From assembly GCA_020725805.1 (NCBI GenBank), contig DYEF01000092.1:1-29847 (forward strand): a stretch of DNA of 29,847 nt, read 5' to 3'. Under the pieces are notes generated by a model. The model was not told the origin of the DNA, did not search any database, and saw only the letters and a list, made by a program, of their open reading frames with translations. This document shows, piece after piece, positions 15,148 to 24,028 of this stretch. The stretch is from Bdellovibrio sp. (GTDB lineage Bacteria; Myxococcota; SpSt-1050). Numbering within the stretch: the first letter of the stretch is position 1; each line of letters opens with the position of its first letter. Both the position numbers and the translations under genes were made by a program.

Positions 15148-16613
15148 TGGGTTATGAAATTCAGGACCTCTTGAAAGAGGTGGTTAATGAATGCGGGATT
15201 TATGAGGCTGTAAAACCCGGCAGGTGTCTCGAAATGCTCTCGCAGAAATACGGTGCGATTAAGGAGGATTTTCTGCTCCTGTCAAGGGCGGCCGAATACG
15301 GTATTGCAGAGGACCTGATAAAGGAAAGACACCGTATGGAGGCAGATTATCTGATTAAGATGCTGGCCTCGAGGCTGATTGTCAGAATGAACATTGATGA
15401 GAAGACGGCGGAGTGGCTCGTGAACTCATGGGCATATGCGCTGGGTATATCAGGCCCGGTTCAGGGCAGTGATGCGGCAAAAAGAACTTTACAGAAAAAA
15501 ATAGTTGTAGGAAAAACCGCAGAGGACGGGTGTTATGATTCTCTGTATAATGCGATCAGGGATATCGAACCGGGAGGTGAGATAGAGATTCTTCCGGGTG
15601 TGTATTACGGACATTACAAAATAAGAAAGCCGCTTCTGATTCGCGGTGTTTCGAGTGAGAAGGTTGTAATACAGAGCGATATCATGCCGGTCTTCTCTCT
15701 TTTTGACACAGAGAAGGTATCAATTGAAAATCTTACTCTCAAAGGTATCGGCAGAACCGATTATGACAAATCGCATATTGCAGAGATTGTCAATTCGGAG
15801 GCAAGGATAAGAAACTGCAGAATCACCGGTGCAACTCTCTCCGGTATCTTTGTGTACGGTAAAAAGTCTGATATCAGGATTGAAGATTGTGAGATAGGTA
15901 TGTGTGCGAAGTCGGGAGTTGTGGTATCCGACGATGCGAAGTGCACACTCGAAAATACTTTGCTCTCTTCCTGTCTTGATGCAATAATTGCGGTGAGGGA
16001 CTATGCAAATCTCTTTCTGATAAACAGTCGGGTAAAAGACGGAGAGAATACAGGGATAAGGTTGCTGAACGATGCGAATTTATTCTCTGATAATTCCGAG
16101 ATATCCTTCAACAAGAGGGCCGGAATAATAATCAGTTATAATTCCTGTTCGAATATCAAGAACAGCAGTATTCACCATAATAAAGGCTATGGAATAATCG
16201 TATCCGATATGAGCTGCACCACTATAGATAACTGTCAGGTCTATCAGAATTCCGTGTCAGGAATACGGTTCGACAAAAGCTCGGATTTTTTCAACTATTC
16301 AAGTAATGTAAATGATACGATTGTGACTATAAGCGGCAGCCGTGACGAGACAGATGATTCGGTGAAATCCGATGCTATTGATGAATATGTAAAGAATCCT
16401 CCCGAGACTTCAATGGAGAGTCCGCCGGATACCTTTCAGTCCATTGTTATTATCATATCGTTTGTCCTTGTATTCGAAATTACTGCTCTTGTCATTGCCG
16501 AAATCGCAGGGGTCATAAAATCCGATAACGAACTGAGGCTCTCGTTCCTTCTGCCGGCGGCGGCAATTCTCGGAGTGATAGCCGCCCTGATAAATATTAT
16601 ACGGAGGGGCTGA
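15147..16613 (+). CDS. Right-handed beta-helix protein with helical N-terminal domain and C-terminal membrane hairpin
   Basis: 488 residues with no signal peptide. Residues 1-101 are helical and resemble a domain I have seen at the ends of many multidomain bacterial proteins (R-C-L-x-M-L, L-L-x-x-A-x-x-x-G-I, W-x-x-x-SWAYALG; Trp90, Trp95); I cannot name it safely. About 116-160 (YDSLYNAIRDIEPGGEIEILPG) opens a NosD/pectate-lyase-like parallel beta-helix running to about 385 with rungs of the 'I-x-N-C-x-I-x-x-x-x-x-x-G-I-x-V' type. Two hydrophobic segments follow at about 433-456 and 465-485. The catalytic residues of polysaccharide lyases are not evident. Without a signal peptide the helix is expected in the cytoplasm, tethered by the tail. 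The start overlaps the upstream stop. Confidence 0.75.
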   Translation: MGYEIQDLLKEVVNECGIYEAVKPGRCLEMLSQKYGAIKEDFLLLSRAAEYGIAEDLIKERHRMEADYLIKMLASRLIVRMNIDEKTAEWLVNSWAYALGISGPVQGSDAAKRTLQKKIVVGKTAEDGCYDSLYNAIRDIEPGGEIEILPGVYYGHYKIRKPLLIRGVSSEKVVIQSDIMPVFSLFDTEKVSIENLTLKGIGRTDYDKSHIAEIVNSEARIRNCRITGATLSGIFVYGKKSDIRIEDCEIGMCAKSGVVVSDDAKCTLENTLLSSCLDAIIAVRDYANLFLINSRVKDGENTGIRLLNDANLFSDNSEISFNKRAGIIISYNSCSNIKNSSIHHNKGYGIIVSDMSCTTIDNCQVYQNSVSGIRFDKSSDFFNYSSNVNDTIVTISGSRDETDDSVKSDAIDEYVKNPPETSMESPPDTFQSIVIIISFVLVFEITALVIAEIAGVIKSDNELRLSFLLPAAAILGVIAALINIIRRG

Positions 16614-16709
16614 ATGCATATTTATGTTGTTTTTCTGGTTTTTGGAATATGCCGCGAAAAAGATTTGATTTGATGTTTTTAAGAGGTGTGATAAGGATTT
16701 TTTTGGCTT

Positions 16710-17498
16710 ATGAATAATGATTATTCAGAAAAAACAGATTCCATGATAAATGTCCGTAAGGGCATTACAGAAAAGACCGGTGAGTTATTCGGGTTTATTT
16801 TTCCTGTAAGATGCATCGGTTGCTCATCTCTTCTTGAGGATACAGTCAGAAAAGATGCCGGAGGTTTTTGCGATATCTGTAAGATTTCGGTTGAAGAGAG
16901 GGGAGATAATTTCTGCCCGGTATGCGGGGTCAGACATACTGGTATTACCGGCGAGTCAGTCTGTAGTGAGTGTATTAAGAATCCGAAGCCTTTTGAGAGG
17001 CTTTTTTACCGTTTTCTGTACGGAGGCGCAATGGGGGATGCAGTGACTTCGTTCAAGTACAGCCATAATCTTTTTGCAGGGAGATTTATTGCAACAGAAT
17101 CTGTAAGATTTCTTTATGATGAGATTCTGAAGTTCTCTCCTGACTTGATTATCCCTGTACCTTTGCATTTCTTAAAATACCTTATTCGTTCATTCTCCCC
17201 GACAGCCTATATTGCGTCTCTTCTTTCGGATATTCTGAAAATCCCTGTGCGGTATGATGTGCTCAGGAAAATCCGATATACAAGGGCTCAGGTAGGACTC
17301 GACAGGGAGCAGCGTCTCAAAAATCTGAAAGATTCATTTGATGTCAGCCCAAAGAAGATGTCACTAATCGAAGGCAAGAATATCCTTCTTGTAGATGATG
17401 TATACACTACAGGTGCTACCGCATCTCTGTGTGCCGGCCTTCTGAAAAAGTCAGGTGCAGGGTCAGTGACTCTCTTTGTGCTTGCAAGGGGGGAATAA
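16710..17498 (+). CDS. comF: ComF-family phosphoribosyltransferase-like protein
   Basis: 262 residues. Eight zinc-ribbon cysteines in four CxxC pairs (35/38, 54/57, 69/72, 85/88) precede a phosphoribosyltransferase fold. The middle part (FKYSHNLFAGRFIA, LIIPVPLHFLKYLIRSFSPT, RAQVGLDREQRLKNLKDSF) is typical ComF, and ILLVDDVYTTGAT with Asp229/Asp230 is the PRPP-binding loop. ComF is needed for DNA uptake in naturally competent bacteria, though the family also occurs elsewhere. A second in-frame Met at residue 12 is an alternative start. It lies 96 bases after the beta-helix gene and may share that transcript; the short gap has AT-rich sequence but no convincing promoter. Confidence 0.88.
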   Translation: MNNDYSEKTDSMINVRKGITEKTGELFGFIFPVRCIGCSSLLEDTVRKDAGGFCDICKISVEERGDNFCPVCGVRHTGITGESVCSECIKNPKPFERLFYRFLYGGAMGDAVTSFKYSHNLFAGRFIATESVRFLYDEILKFSPDLIIPVPLHFLKYLIRSFSPTAYIASLLSDILKIPVRYDVLRKIRYTRAQVGLDREQRLKNLKDSFDVSPKKMSLIEGKNILLVDDVYTTGATASLCAGLLKKSGAGSVTLFVLARGE

Positions 17499-17680
17499 GG
17501 CTCTTTTTTCGGGTATGCTTTTTGAACATAAAGATTAGGGGCAGGGCTTTATTCTGCAAAGTCCGGCAGATCTCTTGACGGAATCTGAAGTCTATCGGAT
17601 TTTCTATTTTTGCAAAACAAAAGGATTTCCTTTATTTTTGGGCTGAAGATTACTATTTATTATTATTTGCATTTATGGTA

Positions 17681-17686
17681 TATAAT
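17681..17686 (+). promoter_or_regulatory. Consensus -10 (TATAAT) before the kelch lipoprotein unit
   Basis: A perfect TATAAT lies 25 bases before ATG 17712, giving a leader of about 20 bases with GAGGTGG (17699-17705). The -35 is weak (TATTAT at 17658 with a 17-base spacer). The gap 17499-17711 otherwise shows only a small AAAGGA-TT-TCCTTT palindrome at 17620-17633. Confidence 0.5.
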
Positions 17687-17711
17687 TGCCCAGCAAGCGA
17701 GGTGGATTATT

Positions 17712-19487
17712 ATGATAAATATTGTGAAAATGACCTTCTCATTGATTTTATTTCTGCTTCTTTTTCTCATCTTTTCCTGTTCGGGGACTGAGTCTGATAC
17801 TGAATTAAGTGTAAAGCCTTATTTCGGAACTGCAGTCAGATATGCCTGTGATATCAATAATCCTCCCAAAGCCGGAGAGGCTCCGTGTGATATAGATGCC
17901 TTCAGACTCTGTGCCTTTTCCGAAAAACTCAATTCTGTGTTGTGCAATGAGTATTCGGTTGATGAGGGGAAGGGCGGCGCAAAGTTCAGATTGCCCGAGG
18001 CTGAGGACTACAGGATATTCTTTCAGGGATTCAATAAGGCAAAAGCTGATGTGATGCTCTGGTGCGGGGCTACCGATAAGATAGCTGTAAAGAAAGGTGA
18101 CAGTAAGGATGTATCTGTCTTTATCGGGAGATGCTCTGATTTTGTCTTCGCGCGCAACAAGATGGGTGTCGCGAGGGCCTTTCATACAGCAACCTTGCTC
18201 AATGACGGCAGGGTTCTGATTACGGGCGGAATCAGTTCTGTGTCGAGCAACTCCTGTGACCCTGATTGTGACGGGAAGGATTGCAAACCGTTTTGCAGGC
18301 TATCAGGTGCTGTAGCTGATGCAGAGATTTATGATTACAAAAAAGGCGAATTTCAGAAAATAGGCAAAATGAATATCCCCCGTGCACTTCATACAGCGAC
18401 CCTTCTTGAGGACGGCAGGGTCCTGATTGCCGGAGGTGTAAAGAGTGTAAAACTGCAAATGGTTCCCGGTGAAGACAAACCCTTTGTGATGCCGGAATCG
18501 ATGGACGAGGCATCGCTGACGATAGAGATATTTGACCCTCAGGCGAATACATTCAAGAAGGTTCAGGGGTCTGTAAGCAGGGCTATGCACTATGCCTATC
18601 TCTCTCCGGGCGGAAAGGTTTATGCTATCGGCGGGGTAAGTGACAACAGCGGAAATTTCGAGGCGAAACTTGCAGAAATTAGTCCGACTTCCGGTATGAC
18701 AGAGAGCAAGATTTCACTGACTGCCGGCAGAATTTTTCCGGTCATTGCTGATTTTTCTGTTGTGGACAAGGGGTCGTCTGTAATTGCAGTGGCAGGTGGT
18801 ATGGTGATTGAAGAAAGTAAAAACCTCGGGAATTCATTCGATATTATCTCTTTTGCAGACGCCGTTCCTTCAGTGAACGAACATAAATATTCAAAGAGGG
18901 ATGCATATATTCTTGCCTCTCTGGGCTCCGGAATAATTCCGGTTGACAGCGGCAAATTCCTCCTGTGCGGCGGTATGCTTATGAGGAATTTCAGACTCGG
19001 ATTCTTAGGAGGAGAGTACAATGTCTTTGCCGGTCAGCCTCTTGATTATTCGTACTATTTCGATATCAATAACAACAATGTGTCGTATCCCGAGAGAAAC
19101 AGCAATCTTATTTACAGGAGGGCATTCTTTCAGTCTGTATATCTCTATTCAAAGAACCCGAAGATTTTGTTCACCGGCGGATTTGAGGCGGTCAACCCGG
19201 ATTTTGCTACAGATTCCTCCTTTATCCCGTTTATTCCGTCACGTTCTGCCGAACTCTTTCTCGTCAACTCCGACCTCTTTGACTCTATTCACCCGACCGG
19301 CATAGTAGATGCCGCCAATCCGGTTGTCAAAATGAATGAAGCGAGGGCAGCTCACACTCTGACTGTTCTTCCGGACCAGACTGTTCTGGTAACCGGCGGC
19401 TTCTCATCTGCAAGCGAGATTTCAAATACATCCGAGATATTCGAACCATATCCGGCAGACAAGGATATCTCGCTGCTTGTTTATTGA
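17712..19487 (+). CDS. Kelch-repeat lipoprotein
   Basis: 591 residues from ATG 17712. Signal with lipobox I-F-S-C (Cys23). After an N-terminal domain of about 130 residues, kelch-type blades follow with the 'R-A-x-H-T-A-T-L-L-x-D-G-R-V-L-I-x-GG' signature (ARAFHTATLLNDGRVLITGG, PRALHTATLLEDGRVLIAGG, SRAMHYAYLSPGGKVYAIGG and, near the C-terminus, ARAAHTLTVLPDQTVLVTGG), about seven in all, enough for one propeller. A Cys-rich insert (S-C-DPDCDGKDCKPFC) sits after the first blade. A surface or periplasmic lipoprotein of unknown ligand. The start is chosen at ATG 17712, not 34 codons upstream, because of GAGGTGG and the signal peptide. The MBL gene starts 14 bases after its stop. Confidence 0.8.
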   Translation: MINIVKMTFSLILFLLLFLIFSCSGTESDTELSVKPYFGTAVRYACDINNPPKAGEAPCDIDAFRLCAFSEKLNSVLCNEYSVDEGKGGAKFRLPEAEDYRIFFQGFNKAKADVMLWCGATDKIAVKKGDSKDVSVFIGRCSDFVFARNKMGVARAFHTATLLNDGRVLITGGISSVSSNSCDPDCDGKDCKPFCRLSGAVADAEIYDYKKGEFQKIGKMNIPRALHTATLLEDGRVLIAGGVKSVKLQMVPGEDKPFVMPESMDEASLTIEIFDPQANTFKKVQGSVSRAMHYAYLSPGGKVYAIGGVSDNSGNFEAKLAEISPTSGMTESKISLTAGRIFPVIADFSVVDKGSSVIAVAGGMVIEESKNLGNSFDIISFADAVPSVNEHKYSKRDAYILASLGSGIIPVDSGKFLLCGGMLMRNFRLGFLGGEYNVFAGQPLDYSYYFDINNNNVSYPERNSNLIYRRAFFQSVYLYSKNPKILFTGGFEAVNPDFATDSSFIPFIPSRSAELFLVNSDLFDSIHPTGIVDAANPVVKMNEARAAHTLTVLPDQTVLVTGGFSSASEISNTSEIFEPYPADKDISLLVY

Positions 19488-19501
19488 TTGCGGGGTCTTT
19501 T

Positions 19502-20140
19502 ATGAAATATGAAATGCTGACAGTCGGACCGCTTGAGACGAACTGTTATGTCATCTACTCGGAATATAAGGAGTGTATTATCGTCGACCCGGGATTTGAG
19601 GCCGATGAGATTATCAGTCTTGTCGAGAAACTGGGCAAGATTCCGAAGTATGTCCTGCTGACGCATACACACTTCGACCATATAAGTGCGCTGAGGGATA
19701 TCAGGGAAAAATATAAAAACGTCAAGATTCTCCTTCACCCTATGGAGAAGGATATGCTTACACAGCAGTCGGGTTTTGCAATGTTCTTCGGAATCAGGAT
19801 AAAGGACCCGCCTCCGGCAGACGGACTTGTTGACGAGGGAGATATAATATCATTCGGAGATAACAGACTCGAAGTGCTCTATACTCCCGGACATTCGCCG
19901 GGCTCTGTATCTTTTCTCTCGAGGGAGGATAAATTTGTTGTGGTAGGTGACCTCCTCTTTGAAGGCTCCATAGGACGTACAGACTTTCCGGGAGGGTCCT
20001 TTGAAGAGATAAAGAGGAGTATTCAGAAGAAGATTTACAACCTTCCCGATGAATTTGACGTTCTGCCGGGACACGGTAACAGAACGAAGGTCGGGGTTGA
20101 GAAGAGGAGCAATGCATTTGTAAGGGGAGATAAGATTTGA
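19502..20140 (+). CDS. Metallo-beta-lactamase-fold hydrolase (GloB / YcbL-like)
   Basis: 212 residues. The metal-binding motif T-H-T-H-F-D-H spans residues 54-60 (His55, His57, Asp59, His60). Further ligands are in TPGHSPGSVSF, GDLLFEGSIGRTDFPGG and LPGHGNRT. This set and the length fit the single-domain glyoxalase-II-like group, which hydrolyses glutathione or related thioesters; the lack of the C-terminal substrate-binding domain of full GloB makes the substrate open. Cytosolic. ATG 19502 is preferred over an in-frame start 18 bases upstream because family members begin with M-x-x-x-x-x-V-G-P-L-x-x-N. Its stop TGA overlaps the TTG start of the next gene. Confidence 0.85.
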   Translation: MKYEMLTVGPLETNCYVIYSEYKECIIVDPGFEADEIISLVEKLGKIPKYVLLTHTHFDHISALRDIREKYKNVKILLHPMEKDMLTQQSGFAMFFGIRIKDPPPADGLVDEGDIISFGDNRLEVLYTPGHSPGSVSFLSREDKFVVVGDLLFEGSIGRTDFPGGSFEEIKRSIQKKIYNLPDEFDVLPGHGNRTKVGVEKRSNAFVRGDKI

Positions 20141-20619
20141 TTTTTGCTCTTGTAGGACTCCTGTTTATTGCTGCCCTTGTCTTTATTTTTGTCCCTGTTC
20201 TTCCGCCGGGCCTCTTTGTGTTTGCCGGCTATCTTCTCTATGCACATCATACTGATTATCAGGTTTTCAACAGTCTTGTACTTATTGTTGTAGGTTTCTT
20301 TTCTATACTGTCACTTTTTGTGGACAACGTACTTTCATTTGTAGGTGCAAAGATCTTCAGGGCATCACGTCTGTCGTTTATAGGTATGATGGTAGGAATG
20401 GTTGCCGGTTTTATTCTCGGAGGACCTGTTGGTATTCTCATTGGTGTTTTTGCCGGCTCTTTTATCGGTGAATTTGTCAACTCTGCACTTGTCAATAAAT
20501 CACTAATTGTTGCTCTGGGAGCGGTGGCGGGTTATTCTGCCGGAGTTCTGCTTAAGTTTTTCATCATCGGGGGTCTGATCTTTTATTTTATACTCAAGGT
20601 CTTTATTCTTAAAAATTAG
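20137..20619 (+). CDS. DUF456-family membrane protein
   Basis: 160 residues, several hydrophobic segments. It matches DUF456 in outline: an N-terminal membrane helix leading to VPVLPPGLF, a D-x-x-x-x-x-x-GAKIFRASRLSFIGMMVG core, GGPVGILIGVFAGSFIGEFV and a C-terminal hydrophobic stretch. The function is not known. The initiator is TTG 20137, overlapping the MBL stop (TTGA), with AGGGGAG a few bases upstream; this indicates coupled translation. The GH92 gene follows 8 bases after its stop. Confidence 0.75.
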   Translation: MIFALVGLLFIAALVFIFVPVLPPGLFVFAGYLLYAHHTDYQVFNSLVLIVVGFFSILSLFVDNVLSFVGAKIFRASRLSFIGMMVGMVAGFILGGPVGILIGVFAGSFIGEFVNSALVNKSLIVALGAVAGYSAGVLLKFFIIGGLIFYFILKVFILKN

Positions 20620-20627
20620 GTGGCATT

Positions 20628-22937
20628 ATGAAAAATCTTCTTTTTTATTTATGTCTGTTCTTATCTGTCGTTTATTATTCCTGTTCGGATGAAAAGAATA
20701 ATACTGTTGCTGATACAGGTACAGATGATGTCACTGTTATTCAGGATACAGGGCCTGAGCAGGTAGCTGATACGGGTGTTGAAGAGAAACTCATTGATTA
20801 TGTCAATGTCTTCACCGGCACCGGTGGTGTAGGATTTGGTGTGGGGTCTATGATTCCGGGTGCAACAGCACCGTTTTCCATGATAAAACTCTCTCCGGAT
20901 ACCGCAATGTCGAACGGTGCAGTACCGTTTTATCACTGTGCAGGTTATTATTATGAAGATGAGTACATTGTGGGCTTCTCTCACAATCATCTGCCGGGGG
21001 TCGGTGTTGCGGATCAGGGGAATATACTGTTTATGCCGGTGACTTCCTTCTCGGATGAGATGATAAACTGGACGAAATACCGTTCACCTCTCGACCATTC
21101 TCTCGAAAAGGCCTCTCCGGGTTATTACTCCGTACTTCTTCCGGACAGAGATGTGCTTGCGGAATTTACAGTCAGGAGCAGGTCCGGAATTCACAGATAT
21201 ACATTTAAGAACAGGGAGTCCCCGAATGTACTCCTTGTTGACCTCGATGCCGCTGCGGCTTTCGGAAAGGTAGAGGATGAGGAGATTGTAATAGATACAG
21301 AGAAGAATGTCTTTTACGGGTCAGCAAAGACGATAGGAGATTTTGCCGACAGATATGGTGGTCTTAAGATATACTTTTATGCAGTACCCGACAGAAAGAT
21401 AAAGGATTTCAGACTTTACAAGGACCTGAAATATTCGGAGGGCAATTCCCTGAGCGGAGATAATATCAGGGCACTTCTCCATTTCGAAGGGAGCGGGATT
21501 CTCAATGTAAGGGTAGGTATATCCTATGTGGATATCGAGGGTGCAGAAAAGAATCTTATAAGTGAAATTCCAGACTTTGGTTTCGAAAAGTACAGGTCGG
21601 ATACCGAAAAAGACTGGGAGTCTATGCTCTCTCTTGTTAGAGTAAAGAGCGAGAATAAGCGGGATAAGAGGATTTTCTATACGGCTATGTATCACCTCTT
21701 TCAGATGCCTACATTGTTTACAGATTCAGACAGAAGGTACAGGGGGTTTGACAATCAGATTCATACAGCAGAGAATTTCATTTACTATACCGATTTTTCA
21801 CTCTGGGATACGTACAGGACGTTTCATCCCCTGATATCTCTCATTCTTCCGGCCATTCAGAGGGATTTTAATATCTCTCTTCTGAAGATGTATGAGCAGG
21901 GCGGATATCTCCCCAGATGGCCGATGGGGACAGGAGAGTCAGGTTCGATGGTCGGAGAGAGTGCAAATATTATGTTTGCAGACTCTGTTATGAGAGGAGT
22001 TGTCGACTGGGATATAGAAAAATCCTTTGAAGCAATGCTAAAGACAGCAGATAAACCAAAGGACCCGAACTCATATTACGGAGGGAGGGACGGGATAGAG
22101 GAATATGTGAGTCTTGGGTATGTGCCGGCAGATAAATATAGCGGTTCTGTCTCGAAGACTCAGGAATATACGTATGATGATTACGCAATCGCCTATATCG
22201 CAGATTATCTGGGTAAAAAAGAGGATTACGGGAGATTTCTCGAAAGGGCATCCTATTATAAAAATCTTTTTAGCAATGAACAGAAGTTCTTCATAGGGAG
22301 AAATTCGGACGGGACCTTTATTGATAATTTTATTCCTACCTCTCATTCACAGTATTATGTGGAAGGGAACGGCTGGCAATACAGGTTCTTTATCCCTTAC
22401 GACTCTTCGGGGCTGGCAGACCTTTTCGGTGGCAGGGAGAATCTCATTGCTGCACTCGATGAACTCTTTACAAAGTCAGAAGAGGAGTATAAATCAGAGC
22501 CGACAACATTACTCCCCCGCAAATACTACTGGCACAGCAACGAACCCTGTATTCTCATACCGTTTATGTATTGTGACCTTAAGGACTGTAACAGTTCAAA
22601 TAGGTGGAACAGGTGGATATTCAAGGTCTCATATAAGGATTCTCCCGACGGACTTCCGGGTAATGATGACGGCGGAACAATGTCTGCGTGGTATATAATG
22701 AGTTCCCTTGGAATAATGATGCTCCCTGTCAAGGATTATTATCTGATAGGTGCCCCGCTCTTTGCAGAGAGTGAGATAAAGTTCAATAATACAAAACTTC
22801 TGGTCAGAACAGCTGGTTATTCGAGAGATAAGTATAAGGTAAAGAGAGTTCTTTTTAATGGTAAAGAGGTCAGTGATTTCAGGATAAATCACAGCGAACT
22901 GATAAAAGGCGGGGAGATTAAGGTTGAGTTTGAATAG
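20628..22937 (+). CDS. GH92-family alpha-mannosidase-like lipoprotein
   Basis: 769 residues. Signal with Cys19 (Y-Y-S-C; Tyr at -3 is an imperfect lipobox) followed by an Asp/Thr-rich linker to about residue 55. VNVFTGTGGVGFG...MIPGATAPFSMIKLSPDT and GFSHNHLPGVGVADQGNILFMPV are the GH92 N-terminal signatures. Later come LWDTYRTFHPL, YVEGNGWQYRF (Glu579, likely general acid) and GNDDGGTMSAWYIMSSLG (Asp680/Asp681, base candidates). GH92 enzymes are calcium-dependent exo-alpha-mannosidases acting on N-glycans and mannans. The length fits the family. NEPCILIPFMYC lacks the His usually seen after NEP, and GGT replaces the usual CGQ or similar before MSAWY, so specificity may differ. Last gene of the 17712 unit. 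Confidence 0.88.
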   Translation: MKNLLFYLCLFLSVVYYSCSDEKNNTVADTGTDDVTVIQDTGPEQVADTGVEEKLIDYVNVFTGTGGVGFGVGSMIPGATAPFSMIKLSPDTAMSNGAVPFYHCAGYYYEDEYIVGFSHNHLPGVGVADQGNILFMPVTSFSDEMINWTKYRSPLDHSLEKASPGYYSVLLPDRDVLAEFTVRSRSGIHRYTFKNRESPNVLLVDLDAAAAFGKVEDEEIVIDTEKNVFYGSAKTIGDFADRYGGLKIYFYAVPDRKIKDFRLYKDLKYSEGNSLSGDNIRALLHFEGSGILNVRVGISYVDIEGAEKNLISEIPDFGFEKYRSDTEKDWESMLSLVRVKSENKRDKRIFYTAMYHLFQMPTLFTDSDRRYRGFDNQIHTAENFIYYTDFSLWDTYRTFHPLISLILPAIQRDFNISLLKMYEQGGYLPRWPMGTGESGSMVGESANIMFADSVMRGVVDWDIEKSFEAMLKTADKPKDPNSYYGGRDGIEEYVSLGYVPADKYSGSVSKTQEYTYDDYAIAYIADYLGKKEDYGRFLERASYYKNLFSNEQKFFIGRNSDGTFIDNFIPTSHSQYYVEGNGWQYRFFIPYDSSGLADLFGGRENLIAALDELFTKSEEEYKSEPTTLLPRKYYWHSNEPCILIPFMYCDLKDCNSSNRWNRWIFKVSYKDSPDGLPGNDDGGTMSAWYIMSSLGIMMLPVKDYYLIGAPLFAESEIKFNNTKLLVRTAGYSRDKYKVKRVLFNGKEVSDFRINHSELIKGGEIKVEFE

Positions 22938-23007
22938 ACCAGAGAAGGCTTAATACCGGATATTCTATTAGTCTGTAAGATATTTTAAAACAGAAGGCGG
23001 CCTCTAC

Positions 23008-23526
23008 TCAACATTTATTGTTGCGGATTTTGTTGAAATCAGAATCAACGGAAGCAGACCTAATTATGTGTGAGTTCAGATTCAGGGCGAAATGCCTGAG
23101 CGGAATATTGGTCTCGGGGTCGGTGATATTGCCGTCAATTTCTAAAAGCGGGATAAGGAAAAAATCCCGTTCTTTGAGCTCGGCATGAGGGATTGTCAGT
23201 TCTTCTGTTTTAAGCACGAGACTCCCGTAAATCAGTATATCAATGTCAATTACTCTGGGACCCCATCTGAAAGACTCTGTACGTCCCACTCTTTTTTCTG
23301 TCTCCTTTATCTTCAAAAGGAGAGGAAGCGGTTCAAGTTCTGTTTTGCAGTTAAGGACTATATTCAGAAAGTTTGACTGATTGATATATCCGTACGGGTA
23401 TGTCTCGTAGAGCGAGGAATTTCTGACAATGGTTACTCCGGAGCCGTTAAGAATTTTTACAGCATTCAGAATATTTTCATATCTGTTGCCTACATTGCTT
23501 CCGAGTGCAAGATACAGATTCTCCAT
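23008..23526 (-). CDS. folK: 2-amino-4-hydroxy-6-hydroxymethyldihydropteridine pyrophosphokinase (HPPK)
   Basis: 172 residues. It transfers pyrophosphate from ATP to the pterin in folate synthesis; cytosolic. Signatures: LYLALGSNVGNRYENI at the N-terminus, YGYINQSNFLNIVL, then FRWGPRVIDIDILIYG (the HPPK signature with the two catalytic Asp) and IPHAELKERDFFLIPLLEI. Length is typical (about 160-180). The start is set at ATG 23526; a GTG two codons upstream (23532) overlaps the previous stop and is equally possible. It is the last gene of a three-gene minus-strand unit. Confidence 0.92.
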   Translation of the reverse strand: MENLYLALGSNVGNRYENILNAVKILNGSGVTIVRNSSLYETYPYGYINQSNFLNIVLNCKTELEPLPLLLKIKETEKRVGRTESFRWGPRVIDIDILIYGSLVLKTEELTIPHAELKERDFFLIPLLEIDGNITDPETNIPLRHFALNLNSHIIRSASVDSDFNKIRNNKC

Positions 23527-23528
23527 CG

Positions 23529-24026
23529 TCACTGGTTTTTGTTTTCTTTTAGGAATTTGAGTATTATTTTGTCGAGTGACTCTTCGCTGATCGTACTTTC
23601 GCCGAACACAGTAAAACCGGATGCAGAGGTTACGGGTTTGAAGGGAGACTTATCTTTCTGCTTCGGCGGGATTTTCTCAGGCGGCATTGTATTGTCCGTT
23701 TTCGGAGTCTCTGCATTCTGAGTATTTGCAGGCTGAATATCCAAAGGGTGTTTCTGTACCCCTGAGACAAGAGGGTGCGAATCGTATTTGCCTGTTATCA
23801 GTTCCTTTATCAGTTCTTTATGCTGGTTTTCCATTATCGCTCTGACGCTTGCGCCCATATTTTCCCTGCCAAGAAGGTCTGAATAATTTGTCTTTTTGGT
23901 TGCGATGATATTCCCGCCGATAAACAGATGGGAGATGACGAGAGGGTTTTCCTCTCCGTTGTCCTCTGTCTGAACATGGAAGACCATATTCCTGTATTTG
24001 ATATTGTGATTAAAACCGGGAAGCAT
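23529..24026 (-). CDS. Conserved myxobacteria-type hypothetical protein (HVQTED motif)
   Basis: 165 residues. The N-terminal part (NIKYRNMVFHVQTEDNG..NPLVISHLFIGGNIIATKKTNYSD) and a helical segment (VRAIMENQHKELIKELITGKYD) are followed by a Pro/Lys-rich, probably disordered linker and a short C-terminal FGESTISEESLDKIILKFLKE. From memory this arrangement is widespread in Myxococcota as an uncharacterised protein; no function is known. No signal peptide or membrane segment. It starts 2 bases after the TIGR04552-like stop and its TGA meets the folK start, so the three are co-translated. Confidence 0.6.
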   Translation of the reverse strand: MLPGFNHNIKYRNMVFHVQTEDNGEENPLVISHLFIGGNIIATKKTNYSDLLGRENMGASVRAIMENQHKELIKELITGKYDSHPLVSGVQKHPLDIQPANTQNAETPKTDNTMPPEKIPPKQKDKSPFKPVTSASGFTVFGESTISEESLDKIILKFLKENKNQ

Positions 24027-24028
24027 AT

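Noticed and set aside
17620-17633. AAAGGA-TT-TCCTTT palindrome as terminator or operator before the kelch gene
   Set aside because: AT-rich with a 2-base loop; no convincing function and no match elsewhere.
22991-23005. Small hairpin AGAAGG-CGG-CCTCT as a terminator between the convergent GH92 and folK genes
   Set aside because: The stem has an unpaired A and a 3-base loop, and the T-run on the minus side is only GTTTT; too weak to call.
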